Shown: in pieces, positions 9,178-18,160 of the stretch
Position numbering within the stretch: position 1 is the stretch's first letter
How the letters are laid out: each line of letters opens with the position of its first letter
Assembly: GCA_964465145.1 (NCBI GenBank)
Contig: CAYXJR010000002.1
Location: 49,709-113,708 of the forward strand
Reading direction: 5' to 3'
DNA: 64,000 nucleotides
Source: JAUVKA01 sp964465145
GTDB taxonomy: Bacteria > Bacteroidota > Bacteroidia > Bacteroidales > UBA12481
Program-made: the position numbers and the translations under genes
The notes under the pieces: model-generated
What the model saw: the letters and a program-made list of their open reading frames with translations, nothing else
What the model was told of the DNA's origin: nothing
The model's database searches: none

Positions 9178-9489
9178 TAGGGATATCAATAAAGTACTGG
9201 CAGGCATTGAAAAAGCTAAGCAGGTAGGACTGCGCCCCATTAAACTGAATTGTGTCATTGAAAAGAGCCAGGACGAACCGGATGCACAATTGGTTAAGCA
9301 ATTTGCCAAAGTTGTAACCGCCTTCGACTTACGAGTGATGGGTACATTAAACCCTGCCTTTTTAGTCCCAAAGCCTACTCTGTACGTGATCTTGGCCCAG
9401 CTGAAGCCATAAGCAAAGCAGTAGATAATGGGATGAAAATAACTGATATTAAACTAATAGAAAAAAGCAAACATGATCAATCAAGATAA
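9155..9489 (+). pseudogene. Collapsed moaA-moaC remnant
   Basis: This stretch encodes joined fragments of two cofactor genes in two frames. The 9104-9412 frame carries a middle piece of MoaA (about 9155-9318; I-N-K-V-L-A-G-I-E-K-A-K, I-K-L-N-C-V-I). From 9322 another frame carries the MoaA C-terminal cluster region (R-L-T-S-D-G-Y-I-K-P-C-L-F-S, then Y-S-V-R-D-L-G). That frame continues without a stop into a MoaC C-terminus (K-A-V-D-N-G-M, I-K-L-I-E-K-S) ending at TAA 9487-9489. The radical-SAM Cys motif, the middle of MoaA and most of MoaC are missing. At least three deletions are needed. The remnant overlaps the mog start by 17 bp, as an intact moaC probably did. Confidence 0.8.
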
Positions 9490-9982
9490 AATTTCCTTTT
9501 GGATCATTACGTTAAGTGATCGTGCAAGCAGGGGTGAATACGAAGATCTCAGCGGCCCGGGAATAGAAGGGCAGATCAAGATTTTTTTTAAGAATCAGGG
9601 CTTTGATATCAGAATAAAAAAACATTTGATTCCTGATGACCCTGAACTATTGGAAAAACTTTTAACCGAGGCCAGGGATACCGATATTAATGTTGTTTTT
9701 ACAACTGGGGGAACAGGAATTGGCCCAAGGGATTTTACTCCTGATGTTGCTAAAAAAATGATTGATAAAGAAATACCCGGAGTCATGGAGATGATCCGGG
9801 TAAAATATGGAATGGTTAAGCCAAATGCGCTCGTATCCAGGGGTGTTGCGGGAACAATGGGACATTCCCTGATTTATACTCTGCCAGGCAGCTTACGGGC
9901 TGTAGCAGAATATTGTTCAGAGATCTTACCTACTGTAATGCATTCCCTTAAGATGATTCATGGCGTAGATGACCACAATTAA
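9473..9982 (+). CDS. mog: Molybdopterin adenylyltransferase (MogA/MoaB family)
   Basis: 169-residue MoCF-biosynthesis domain protein that adenylylates molybdopterin before MoeA inserts molybdenum. The nucleotide-binding loop T-T-G-G-T-G-I-G-P-R-D is at residues 77-87, followed by F-T-P-D, with P-G-V-M-E and L-P-G-S later. The ATG at 9473 lies inside the end of the moaC remnant. The stop codon overlaps the stop of the convergent T9SS-cargo gene by 2 bp. It is intact, as is moeA, while the earlier pathway genes between them are destroyed. It cannot be separated from MoaB by sequence alone. Confidence 0.9.
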   Translation: MINQDKISFWIITLSDRASRGEYEDLSGPGIEGQIKIFFKNQGFDIRIKKHLIPDDPELLEKLLTEARDTDINVVFTTGGTGIGPRDFTPDVAKKMIDKEIPGVMEMIRVKYGMVKPNALVSRGVAGTMGHSLIYTLPGSLRAVAEYCSEILPTVMHSLKMIHGVDDHN

Positions 9983-10830
9983 AAGATAAGTACTTTGGAT
10001 ATTTCTGTTTGTGTTCCATAGTTAATACGCACTAACCAAACTCCTTTCTCGAGCCATTCTGTTTCTATGGTTAGAGAAACTTCCTGGCAAGGGTCAGACT
10101 CGAAGATCATTATTTCTTGTCCTAACAAATTTATCAGACTAATTTCTAAATGAACCTGTTTATTCAATTGCAATTGAATATTTAAATTACCATAGCAGGG
10201 ATTAGGAAAGACTTCCAGATATTCAATTATACCAATTGGATCTGCTCCACTCGCTGATGAATTTGCAAAACCCGGACTACCCAGATCACCCTTACCAAAT
10301 GGGACTGAGGCAAGGTTCCAATTATCTGGTTCGTCGTTAAATCCAGGGTCCATAAAATCAGGGTTGAGTTCCAGGGAGGCCCCGCTGTTCACCTGCCACT
10401 CTGAATTGTATACCACTTGATCCATCACTGTACCATCAGGAAGACACAGTATAATTTCATCTTCTGAATTACCCAGCGTGAAATTAGAATATGTATAATT
10501 TGGAGTAATCCCACCATTTTCTTCAGGGTCAGCAGACCTGGCCATCAGGAAATATTGACCGGCCAATAAGAGGATTGGTTCATCTCCTTCAATAATAAAT
10601 TGATTTGAACCATCATCTTTGACGATAAGGCCAGTCAGTAAAAGGGTTTCGTTTGTGGCATTCAGAAGCTCAACCCATTCTCCTTTTGTGTCAGATACTG
10701 CCCCCGGATTGGCCATGAATTCAGTGATCAACAGTTCTCCTGTTTTAGGAAGAATTTGTCCAGGGCTGTTTGTGGTTAGCAAAACCAGGATCATCATTGA
10801 GATCCCGAAAGGATACAATTTATTTTTCAT
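9979..10830 (-). CDS. Lamin-tail domain protein with T9SS sorting tail
   Basis: 283 residues. An N-terminal signal peptide (about 1-25) is followed by a lamin-tail (LTD) domain (about 30-190) with L-L-I-T-E-F-M-A-N-P and G-E-W-V-E-L-L-N-A-T, typical of exported bacterial LTD proteins. A type IX secretion C-terminal domain (about 200-283) starts with L-E-V-F-P-N-P and ends near G-V-W-L-V-R-I. It is therefore a predicted T9SS cargo released to or anchored on the cell surface. No catalytic domain is seen. It is convergent with mog and appears monocistronic. Confidence 0.88.
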   Translation of the reverse strand: MKNKLYPFGISMMILVLLTTNSPGQILPKTGELLITEFMANPGAVSDTKGEWVELLNATNETLLLTGLIVKDDGSNQFIIEGDEPILLLAGQYFLMARSADPEENGGITPNYTYSNFTLGNSEDEIILCLPDGTVMDQVVYNSEWQVNSGASLELNPDFMDPGFNDEPDNWNLASVPFGKGDLGSPGFANSSASGADPIGIIEYLEVFPNPCYGNLNIQLQLNKQVHLEISLINLLGQEIMIFESDPCQEVSLTIETEWLEKGVWLVRINYGTQTEISKVLIF

Positions 10831-10968
10831 ATAATTCGTTTTGGTGAAACAATAGTGTTTTACTAATTAGATGCAAAAGGGTGGTGCGAATGGAAAAAAT
10901 TAGTAAGGAAATTCTTCGACCGACACAATATTCGTATACTTGCGGCAAGATTAGAATTAATAAGGAAA

Positions 10969-11721
10969 ATGGATACTATACTGAATCATAGGTCGATACG
11001 TAAATATAAATCTGATCCAATACCACAGGAGATACTGGAAAACATTCTGGATGCTGGTATTCGGGCATCCAATACAGGCAATATGCAGGTGTATAGCATT
11101 CTTGTCACCAAAGATTCCCTCATCAGGCAGAAACTTTGGGAGGCTCATTTCAAACAGGGTATGGTTTTACAAGCTCCTGTCCACCTGACATTTTGTGCCG
11201 ACTTCAACCGGTTTAGCAAATGGTGCAAGTACAGGCAAGCAGATCCCGGATACGATAATTTCTTATCCTTCTTAACGGGGGCAATAGATGCTTTGCTTGC
11301 AGCCCAGAATTGCGCTATTGCTGCGGAGAAATCCGGACTTGGAATGTGCTATCTGGGAACGGTAACCTGGATGGCTGACCGAATTATTAAAATTCTGGAA
11401 TTGCCCAAATTAGTGGTCCCTGTCGCCGCTTTTACTATCGGTTATCCGGATGATAATCCTGGACTAACTGATCGCTTGCCCCGCAATGGGGTAGTTCATC
11501 AGGAAAAATATCAGGATTATTCTCCATCAGCAATTGACAAGATATACGAGGTGAAAGAATCTCTGGCTGAAAGCTTGGCCTTGCTTAAGGAAAACGACAA
11601 GGAAACTTTAGCCCAGGTATTCACCGATAACCGATATACCAGAAAGGATAACCGAAGTTTTTCCAGAAAATTTTTAGAAGTGTTGGAAAAACAAGGTTTC
11701 ATGAACAATGGAGAAATGTAA
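10969..11721 (+). CDS. Nitroreductase family flavoprotein (NfsA/FRP-like)
   Basis: 250-residue FMN-dependent NAD(P)H oxidoreductase of the nitroreductase superfamily. The FMN phosphate motif H-R-S-I-R-K-Y is at residues 7-13, with A-S-N-T-G-N-M-Q at 34-41 and the central helix with G-A-I-D-A-L-L-A-A-Q-N. The C-terminal extension with K-Y-Q-D-Y resembles the NfsA/FRP branch. The physiological substrate (flavin, quinone or nitro compound) is not evident. The next gene starts immediately after this stop codon, so translation may be coupled. Confidence 0.88.
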   Translation: MDTILNHRSIRKYKSDPIPQEILENILDAGIRASNTGNMQVYSILVTKDSLIRQKLWEAHFKQGMVLQAPVHLTFCADFNRFSKWCKYRQADPGYDNFLSFLTGAIDALLAAQNCAIAAEKSGLGMCYLGTVTWMADRIIKILELPKLVVPVAAFTIGYPDDNPGLTDRLPRNGVVHQEKYQDYSPSAIDKIYEVKESLAESLALLKENDKETLAQVFTDNRYTRKDNRSFSRKFLEVLEKQGFMNNGEM

Positions 11722-13437
11722 TTGATTATCAACCGAATCACATTGGTTTTAAGCCTTACTTTTTTTCTGCTTTTCAGCCACCAGGTTATCAGCCAGGAAA
11801 GAAGATACAGTCTGATTATTGATTTTCCTGAAAATACGGCAAATTCGGATTGGATAGGTGAAATCATCAAATCCCATTATAGAGATTCAACTGAGGTTAT
11901 CCGGGCACTGGATGCATTCCGTGACCGTTATTACAGAAAGGGGTACCTTGCTGCCGGTTTTCACTCCCTGGAGGTAGGTGATTCTGTTATAAGGGTAACT
12001 TTCTATTCAGGATATTCATACCACTGGGGCCGGGTTTCCTTGCCCAGGACATATCCGCCGGGTTTCCCAAAGGTTCCCCGTTCAATAAAAGTAAAAACAG
12101 GGAAATCTATTAGCATTGAAGAAAGCGAGAATATACGTGATGCTTTTGTGGAGATGTATGAAAATAATGGCTATCCCTTTGCTTCAGTAAGGTATGACTC
12201 TATAAAAATTAAGGACAGTATTGTTGAAGCCAAGGTCTTGGTTGAGCCTGGTCAGGTAGTATTTATTGACAGTATTGTAAACAGGTCTGAGAAGGTTGTT
12301 TCGGAAAAGGTGTTGAAGCAGATAATTGGAATAAAAACCGGTCAATTATACAGCGAAAAAAAGATAATTAGGGCTGGGAAACAATTGAATAACAGCGAAA
12401 TTATTCGAATGACCCGCCCCCTTGAGGTGGGTTTTACGGATGACAAAGCATGGATATATATTAGTCCTAAAAGAAAAATGGCCAATAGTTTTGACGGGGT
12501 GATAGGCCTGGTTCCGGGAGCGGCCAATCGAGCAGGACTTGCTTTAACTGGTAGTTTAGATGTCAGACTCAGCAATCTCTTAAGGCAGGCAGAAGCATTG
12601 AACATCCGTTGGAAGGCTCCGGGAAACCAGAATCAACAGCTTAAGGCGGGGTTTGAAATTCCTTATCTCCTTGGATGGCCAATCGGTATTACCTCATCAC
12701 TCGACCTTTTAAGGAAGGACAGCAGCTACCTGAGTACCGATTGGACTTTTGGATTCCAGGTGGCTTTCCGACTTCAAAACAGGGTTGGATTTTATATCCG
12801 TCAAAAAGCCAGCAATATACTCCTTCAAACGCCAAATCCTTTACTTTCAGATGTAGGGGTGAAAATGTACGGGTTAAATTGGAATTGGCAGCAACTGGAG
12901 AATCCACTTAATCCCAGAAAAGGTTTTATGATAAGCACCGACCTTGGGGTAGGAAGTAAGAGATTGGGTAGATCAGAATCGGCAGATGGAACAAGTGTAT
13001 ATTGGGAAGGCCGCAGTGATGCAGACTGTTTCATACCGCTGGGTAAATTCTTGGTGTTAAATATTGGTGGACAGGGAGGATACTTGCAAGGGGGGCAGGT
13101 TTATGACAATGAAAGGTTTAGAACTGGAGGGATTTATTCTCTCCGAGGGTTTGATGAGGAAAGCATTCTGGCAGATTCTTTTGTATTAGGAACCCTGGAA
13201 CTGAGGTACCTTTTCAGTAGAAATTCCAACTTTCATCTTTTCATGGACGGGGGAAGATGGTGGAGCAAGATTTCAGACTTATCACGTAAAGGGACCCCCA
13301 TTGGGTTTGGAGCAGGTGTGGCGCTGGAAACAAGGGCAGGTATCCTATTGCTGGATTATGCCTTAGGTGTTTCTGAGGATATTCCCCTGAGCATACGTAA
13401 TGGCAAAATTCATTTAGGAATAAAAAGCTTATTTTAG
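11722..13437 (+). CDS. Omp85-family (BamA/TamA-like) outer-membrane protein
   Basis: 571 residues: signal peptide ending near V-I-S-Q, two to three POTRA-like modules (about 30-230), then a 16-strand-type barrel that carries the Omp85 L6 signature L-R-G-F and ends in phenylalanine. That fits an outer-membrane insertase or secretion pore smaller than BamA. The only reasonable start is TTG at 11722, directly after the nitroreductase TAA and in the same frame; it places the signal peptide at the N-terminus. A different Omp85 protein (TamL) is encoded further on at 18161. The partner is unknown. Confidence 0.85.
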   Translation: MIINRITLVLSLTFFLLFSHQVISQERRYSLIIDFPENTANSDWIGEIIKSHYRDSTEVIRALDAFRDRYYRKGYLAAGFHSLEVGDSVIRVTFYSGYSYHWGRVSLPRTYPPGFPKVPRSIKVKTGKSISIEESENIRDAFVEMYENNGYPFASVRYDSIKIKDSIVEAKVLVEPGQVVFIDSIVNRSEKVVSEKVLKQIIGIKTGQLYSEKKIIRAGKQLNNSEIIRMTRPLEVGFTDDKAWIYISPKRKMANSFDGVIGLVPGAANRAGLALTGSLDVRLSNLLRQAEALNIRWKAPGNQNQQLKAGFEIPYLLGWPIGITSSLDLLRKDSSYLSTDWTFGFQVAFRLQNRVGFYIRQKASNILLQTPNPLLSDVGVKMYGLNWNWQQLENPLNPRKGFMISTDLGVGSKRLGRSESADGTSVYWEGRSDADCFIPLGKFLVLNIGGQGGYLQGGQVYDNERFRTGGIYSLRGFDEESILADSFVLGTLELRYLFSRNSNFHLFMDGGRWWSKISDLSRKGTPIGFGAGVALETRAGILLLDYALGVSEDIPLSIRNGKIHLGIKSLF

Positions 13438-13471
13438 AGCTAATTATTGAAAATATTAACTTGATATTATA

Positions 13472-14233
13472 ATGCCAAAATTAGTTTTCATCTCTGGTGC
13501 TACGGCCGGTATTGGCAAAGCTACCGCCACCCTTCTGGCTTCTGAAGGATATAATCTTATAATTAATGGTAGAAGAGAAAGTGTTTTACGGGATTTAGAA
13601 AATGAACTCCGGGCAAAATTTGGTATCAAATGCTGGTCTCTCCCTTTCGATGTGCAGAGCAGATCCCAGATGAACGAAGCGTTTGACAATCTGCCAGAGG
13701 ATTTGAGAAATATTGACATTCTGGTCAATAATGCGGGACTGGCAGCTGGCCTGGACCCTGTGCATGAGGGTGATTGGGAGGATTGGGACCAGATGATAAA
13801 TACTAACATTAAAGGACTTCTTTACCTAACCCGATTAATAAGTCCGGGTATGGTGGCAAGGGAGTCAGGACATATCATAAACATTACTTCGATTGCAGGT
13901 AAAGAGGTTTATAGCCGGTCGGCTGTCTATTGTGCTACCAAGCACGCCATCGATGCCTTCACCAAAGGACTGAGGATTGATCTGGTTCCATATAATATAA
14001 AAATAACCTCTATTGCTCCCGGTGCCGTTGAGACCGAATTTAGTATTGTCCGTTTTAAGGGTGATCGCGAGAAGGCAGATCGGGTTTATCAAGGGTTTGA
14101 ACCACTTTTAGGCCAGGATATTGCTGAGGCAATATTATTTGCTATCAGCCGTCCGGCCCATGTTAATATCAGTGATATTCTCATCATGCCCACAGCCCAG
14201 GCCAATACCACCACCCTGATTCGCAAACAGTAG
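13472..14233 (+). CDS. Short-chain dehydrogenase/reductase (SDR)
   Basis: 253-residue classical SDR. It shows the cofactor loop G-A-T-A-G-I-G near residue 10, N-N-A-G near residue 87, the catalytic Ser in N-I-T-S-I-A, and Y-C-A-T-K. N-G-R-R after the second strand favours NADP(H). It resembles the YdfG-type L-allo-threonine/3-hydroxy acid dehydrogenases by its length and the P-G-A-V-E-T-E-F segment, but the substrate cannot be fixed. It lies 34 bp after the Omp85 gene and 20 bp before the menaquinone methyltransferase gene. Confidence 0.9.
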   Translation: MPKLVFISGATAGIGKATATLLASEGYNLIINGRRESVLRDLENELRAKFGIKCWSLPFDVQSRSQMNEAFDNLPEDLRNIDILVNNAGLAAGLDPVHEGDWEDWDQMINTNIKGLLYLTRLISPGMVARESGHIINITSIAGKEVYSRSAVYCATKHAIDAFTKGLRIDLVPYNIKITSIAPGAVETEFSIVRFKGDREKADRVYQGFEPLLGQDIAEAILFAISRPAHVNISDILIMPTAQANTTTLIRKQ

Positions 14234-14253
14234 ATAGTAAATTTTAATTGAAG

Positions 14254-14979
14254 ATGGCTGTTACACCCTATAATACAGGGCAGAGCAAGAAGGAGGAAGT
14301 CAGGCAAATGTTCGACTCCATTGCCGGTTCATATGATTTCCTTAACCATGCCTTATCTTTTAATATAGATAAGATCTGGAGAAAGAGGCTGATACGGCAT
14401 ATCAGAAAATACAGTCCGAAGAAAATTCTTGATGTAGCAACAGGTACAGGTGATCTGGCCCTCGCTGCATTAAAGCTCAATCCGGATATGATCACTGGAG
14501 TGGATATAGCTAACGGGATGCTGGATATTGGCCGGGAAAAAATATTAGCCTGCGGGGAACAGGAACGAGTCAGCCTGATTGAGGGAGATTCGGAAAATCT
14601 CCCGTTTATGGTTGGAGAATTTGATGCTGTTACCGTGGCATTTGGTGTACGCAACTTTGAAGATCCTCAGAAAGGATTAAATGAAATGAGTCGTGTACTC
14701 AAGTCTGGTGGAGTAGTGGCTGTCCTGGAATTCACAATGCCCACGCATTTCCCTATTCGTCCTATATACCGTTTGTACTTTAAAAGAATTTTACCATTAG
14801 TTGGGAAAATTATTTCCAGGGATTTTTCTGCTTACCGCTACCTGCCTGAATCAGTTGAAGCTTTTGCTCAGCGCGAAGAATTCACCTCTATGATGGAAAC
14901 GGCAGGTTTTGAGAAAATTGGATTTAAAAGTCAGAGTTTTGGCATTGCAGCTTTATATTACGGTATAAAGAAACAATAG
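14254..14979 (+). CDS. ubiE: Demethylmenaquinone methyltransferase
   Basis: About 241 residues; class I SAM-dependent methyltransferase that makes the last step of menaquinone synthesis. Features are the N-terminal M-F-D-S-I-A-G-S-Y-D-F-L-N-H segment, the SAM loop V-A-T-G-T-G-D-L-A, and the UbiE/MenG motifs V-A-F-G-V-R-N-F and L-E-F. I chose ATG 14254 over an in-frame TTG at 14248. As menaquinone is the usual quinone in Bacteroidota, menG would be an equally good name. It is followed by a porT homologue, an arrangement I recall from other Bacteroidota. Confidence 0.93.
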   Translation: MAVTPYNTGQSKKEEVRQMFDSIAGSYDFLNHALSFNIDKIWRKRLIRHIRKYSPKKILDVATGTGDLALAALKLNPDMITGVDIANGMLDIGREKILACGEQERVSLIEGDSENLPFMVGEFDAVTVAFGVRNFEDPQKGLNEMSRVLKSGGVVAVLEFTMPTHFPIRPIYRLYFKRILPLVGKIISRDFSAYRYLPESVEAFAQREEFTSMMETAGFEKIGFKSQSFGIAALYYGIKKQ

Positions 14980-15048
14980 GGAATTTTCTATTTTGAAAAT
15001 ACTTTTTTCCCGTAAAAGCAGTTACTTTACAGTAATATTATTGAAAAG

Positions 15049-15747
15049 ATGCTTAGAAAAATTGGTTTAACCTTTTTCTTGATTGTCGGATTTAGCCTTT
15101 CCATGATGGCCCAACGATCCGTGCCCAAGAATTTGCCAGCTTTCGATAAACAATTATTTCGGTGGGGCTATTCTATTGGCATAAACTGGATGGGATTTAC
15201 TTTAGATCCTACACACCAGGATACATTTCAATTGGATTTGCGACAGTATCCAGGCATCAATGTCAACTTAATCACCAGTTTAAATATTAATAAATACCTG
15301 GATTTGAGGTTTATGCCTGGAATTCAATTTAGCCAGCGCGATCTTAAAGTAACAAGAAAGGATTCTATTCCCAGTATCTGGGATGCAAAGCTGGAAAGTG
15401 TATATTTTGAGCTTCCGGTAATGCTGAAGTACAGGGCCGAACGGGTTAATAATTATGCTCCCTATCTTATTGCGGGTGTTGCTCCGAAATTCGACCTTAC
15501 TGGTGGGGAAATTGAAAACTGGAAACCTGTTAAGCGGTTGGTCAAGGCATTTGATTTTTTTCCGGAACTTGGTGTTGGGATTGATTTTTATTCTCAAAAG
15601 GTCAAAGTGGCAGTGGAACTGAAATTTTCCGTAGGGCTCCTCAATGTATTTCTGCCTGCGGATGATGATAACGAATACGACCTCTTCTCGAACGGCGTTG
15701 ATCGTTTGCGATCTAAGATGGTGATTTTATCCATTCAAATACAATAA
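15049..15747 (+). CDS. porT: PorT-family beta-barrel protein (T9SS component)
   Basis: 232 residues with a signal peptide ending near M-M-A-Q and repeated amphipathic strands of a small outer-membrane barrel. Length, sequence character (G-I-N-V-N-L, R-F-M-P-G-I-Q-F, Y-F-E-L-P-V-M-L-K-Y-R) and position after the menaquinone methyltransferase fit PorT/SprT, needed for type IX secretion. T9SS activity is supported by sorting-tail proteins in this window. The gene name is by family and neighbourhood; a generic PorT-like barrel cannot be ruled out. Confidence 0.8.
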   Translation: MLRKIGLTFFLIVGFSLSMMAQRSVPKNLPAFDKQLFRWGYSIGINWMGFTLDPTHQDTFQLDLRQYPGINVNLITSLNINKYLDLRFMPGIQFSQRDLKVTRKDSIPSIWDAKLESVYFELPVMLKYRAERVNNYAPYLIAGVAPKFDLTGGEIENWKPVKRLVKAFDFFPELGVGIDFYSQKVKVAVELKFSVGLLNVFLPADDDNEYDLFSNGVDRLRSKMVILSIQIQ

Positions 15748-15759
15748 ACGGATTGGTAT

Positions 15760-17322
15760 ATGATAAAGGATCTTGACATCCTTGTTTCTCCAAAAAAGGC
15801 CGGAGATACTGAGGAGATTAAAAATAGCATTGCCAGGAAGCTGAGTGTCAGGAATACAGATATAAATCATATATCAGTTCTTAGGCGTTCGGTTGATGCA
15901 CGCCAACGACCTGTTCAAATAAACCTCAGAGTACGAGTATTCGTAGGTGAAGACCCAAAAGCGGAACAGTCCCCAGAATTTGATTACCAAGATGTTTCCC
16001 AGGCCAGGGAAATTATCATTGTTGGTGCCGGGCCCGCTGGTCTGTTTGCCTCTTTAAGACTGATAGAGTTAGGTTACAGGCCTATTATTCTAGAGCGTGG
16101 AAAACCCGTTTCAGAGCGTAAAATAGATATCGCTAAATTAAACCGAAATGAACATATAGATCCAGATTCGAATTATTGTTTCGGAGAGGGTGGGGCAGGA
16201 ACTTTTTCAGATGGCAAGTTATATACCAGATCAAAAAAGCGTGGAGACGTACAGAGGATTCTGGATATTTTTATCCACCATGGTGCCGATCCGAAAATAA
16301 GTATTGAGGCTCATCCACATATTGGATCTGATAAACTTCCAGGGATTATTACAAACATGAGGCAAACCATCTTGAATGCTGGTGGTCTGATTGAATATAA
16401 CTCCAGGGTCAGTGAATTGATTATTGCAGATGGCAGATTGAAAGGGGTCAAGACAGAAAGAGGCGATCTTTACGAGGCCGAGGCAGTAATTTTGGCAACC
16501 GGGCACTCAGCACGGGATATATATCAGTTGCTTAAAGAATGTAATATTTATATGGAAGTCAAGGGGTTCGCCATGGGAGTTAGGGTGGAACATCCCCAAA
16601 AACTAATTGACCGACTACAGTATCACCACCCTGCTGGCAGGGGGGATTATTTGCCAGCGGCTGAGTATAACCTGGCTACCCAGGTTGGTGGAAGGGGAGT
16701 GTATTCATTTTGTATGTGCCCTGGAGGTAATATCGTTCCTTCCTCCACTAATGATAAGGAATTAGTCGTTAACGGAATGTCAAATTCCGGCAGAAGTTCC
16801 GAATGGGCAAATAGTGGCTTGGTTGTCGAGATAAGGGAGGAAGACCTGGTCGCTTACCAGGACCATGGCCCACTGGCTGGTCTGGCCTTTCAGAAAGAAT
16901 TGGAACATCTGGCATTTTCCAATGGAGGTAATGGTCAGGTGGCACCTGCACAGCGATTGACAGACTTTACTGCGGGAAAATTATCTGCAAGTCTGCCTGA
17001 TTGTTCCTATCATCCTGGCTTGATATCATCCCCATTACATTTCTGGTTACCTGAATCCATCTCAGGCCGGTTGAAAAAGGGTTTAATCCAGTTTAATAAG
17101 AGAATGAACGGGTATCTTTCAAAAGATGCCCTCATGGTAGGGGTTGAGTCCCGAACTTCCTCACCGGTAAGAATTCCTCGTGGGATGGAAAGTTTTGAGC
17201 ACCAGGGTATGCCCGGATTATTTCCTTGCGGTGAAGGAGCTGGATATGCTGGGGGGATAGCCTCCTGTGCAATGGATGGGGCAAAATGTGCAGAAGCAGT
17301 TGTTAGGAATTTTGCCGGCTAA
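15760..17322 (+). CDS. FAD-dependent oxidoreductase, COG2509-like
   Basis: 520-residue flavoprotein. An N-terminal domain of about 75 residues precedes the dinucleotide-binding motif G-A-G-P-A-G-L (about residues 88-94). C-F-G-E-G-G-A-G-T-F-S-D-G-K-L follows, then a second FAD motif A-T-G-H-S-A-R-D and a C-terminal G-E-G-A-G-Y-A-G-G-I. This matches the uncharacterised FAD-dependent dehydrogenase family found widely in bacteria. The reaction is unknown. It starts 12 bp after porT, and its end overlaps the convergent methyltransferase gene by 20 bp. Confidence 0.88.
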   Translation: MIKDLDILVSPKKAGDTEEIKNSIARKLSVRNTDINHISVLRRSVDARQRPVQINLRVRVFVGEDPKAEQSPEFDYQDVSQAREIIIVGAGPAGLFASLRLIELGYRPIILERGKPVSERKIDIAKLNRNEHIDPDSNYCFGEGGAGTFSDGKLYTRSKKRGDVQRILDIFIHHGADPKISIEAHPHIGSDKLPGIITNMRQTILNAGGLIEYNSRVSELIIADGRLKGVKTERGDLYEAEAVILATGHSARDIYQLLKECNIYMEVKGFAMGVRVEHPQKLIDRLQYHHPAGRGDYLPAAEYNLATQVGGRGVYSFCMCPGGNIVPSSTNDKELVVNGMSNSGRSSEWANSGLVVEIREEDLVAYQDHGPLAGLAFQKELEHLAFSNGGNGQVAPAQRLTDFTAGKLSASLPDCSYHPGLISSPLHFWLPESISGRLKKGLIQFNKRMNGYLSKDALMVGVESRTSSPVRIPRGMESFEHQGMPGLFPCGEGAGYAGGIASCAMDGAKCAEAVVRNFAG

Positions 17323-18082
17323 ACTCACTCAGTATTATTCCTAAAGCCACCGACACATTCAAGGATTCAGGACCGGGTCCCCTGAGGTTAATTCTGGGTA
17401 TAGTCAAAGGCTGGCTTATCATTTTATCTAAACCAGTTTGAATTCCCTTGGATTCATTCCCCATCAGGATGACCCCCCCCTTAGATAACTTGGTTTGGTA
17501 TAGATTATCACCATTAAGAACTGCTCCGTAAACCGGGAATCCTTTTGGCAGGGTTTTTAGCCAGGAATCCAATTCAGTTCGATGAAGAGCAATTCGAAAA
17601 ATAGATCCCATGGTAGCCTGAGTAACCTTGGGATTCAACGGATCGGCACATCCTGGAGATAACAGGATATTTTTTATCCCGTACCAATCAGCCAGCCTAA
17701 TAATGGTACCAAGATTGCCAGGATCCTGAACATTGTCTAAGGCAATCAAAAGGTTTTGTTCGATATCAATTTTTTGAAGTTCTGGAGAATAATAATGAAC
17801 CAGTGCCACTACCTGATTGGGAGTGGTGAGATTGCTGATCTGGCTCAATTCCTGAGCCGATATTGCATTTGACAATTCTTGAAAAGATATTATTATGTTC
17901 TTGTTTTCGTTCAGCCAGGACTGCAGGGCATATAAGCTATGGATTCTAAAATTAGGATTTGACACTGGATCCAAGGCCTCTCTGACCAGTTTATCTCCCT
18001 CAATAATAAATAGCCCCTCCCTCGTCCGGAATTTTGATAACCGGAGACTGCGAATAAATTTTATCCGGGATTTGCTAAGCAT
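17303..18082 (-). CDS. TrmH/SpoU-family RNA 2'-O-methyltransferase
   Basis: 259 residues. An N-terminal substrate-binding region (about 1-100; E-G-x-K-L-V-x-E-A) precedes a SPOUT knot domain. Family motifs are N-V-Q-D-P-G-N-L-G-T-I-I-R (motif 1), G-N-E-S-K-G-I (motif 2) and I-P-x-I near S-L-N-V-S-V-A-L-G-I-I-L (motif 3). It methylates a ribose in rRNA or tRNA using SAM; the exact nucleotide cannot be assigned. It is encoded opposite to and between the FAD oxidoreductase and tamL genes. Confidence 0.92.
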   Translation of the reverse strand: MLSKSRIKFIRSLRLSKFRTREGLFIIEGDKLVREALDPVSNPNFRIHSLYALQSWLNENKNIIISFQELSNAISAQELSQISNLTTPNQVVALVHYYSPELQKIDIEQNLLIALDNVQDPGNLGTIIRLADWYGIKNILLSPGCADPLNPKVTQATMGSIFRIALHRTELDSWLKTLPKGFPVYGAVLNGDNLYQTKLSKGGVILMGNESKGIQTGLDKMISQPLTIPRINLRGPGPESLNVSVALGIILSEFSRQNS

Positions 18083-18160
18083 ATGGCAGATTTAAGTTTC
18101 TTTGCAATATACAATATTTCTTATGCAATGAGGGTTGGATAGTTATAACTAAAAAATTCA

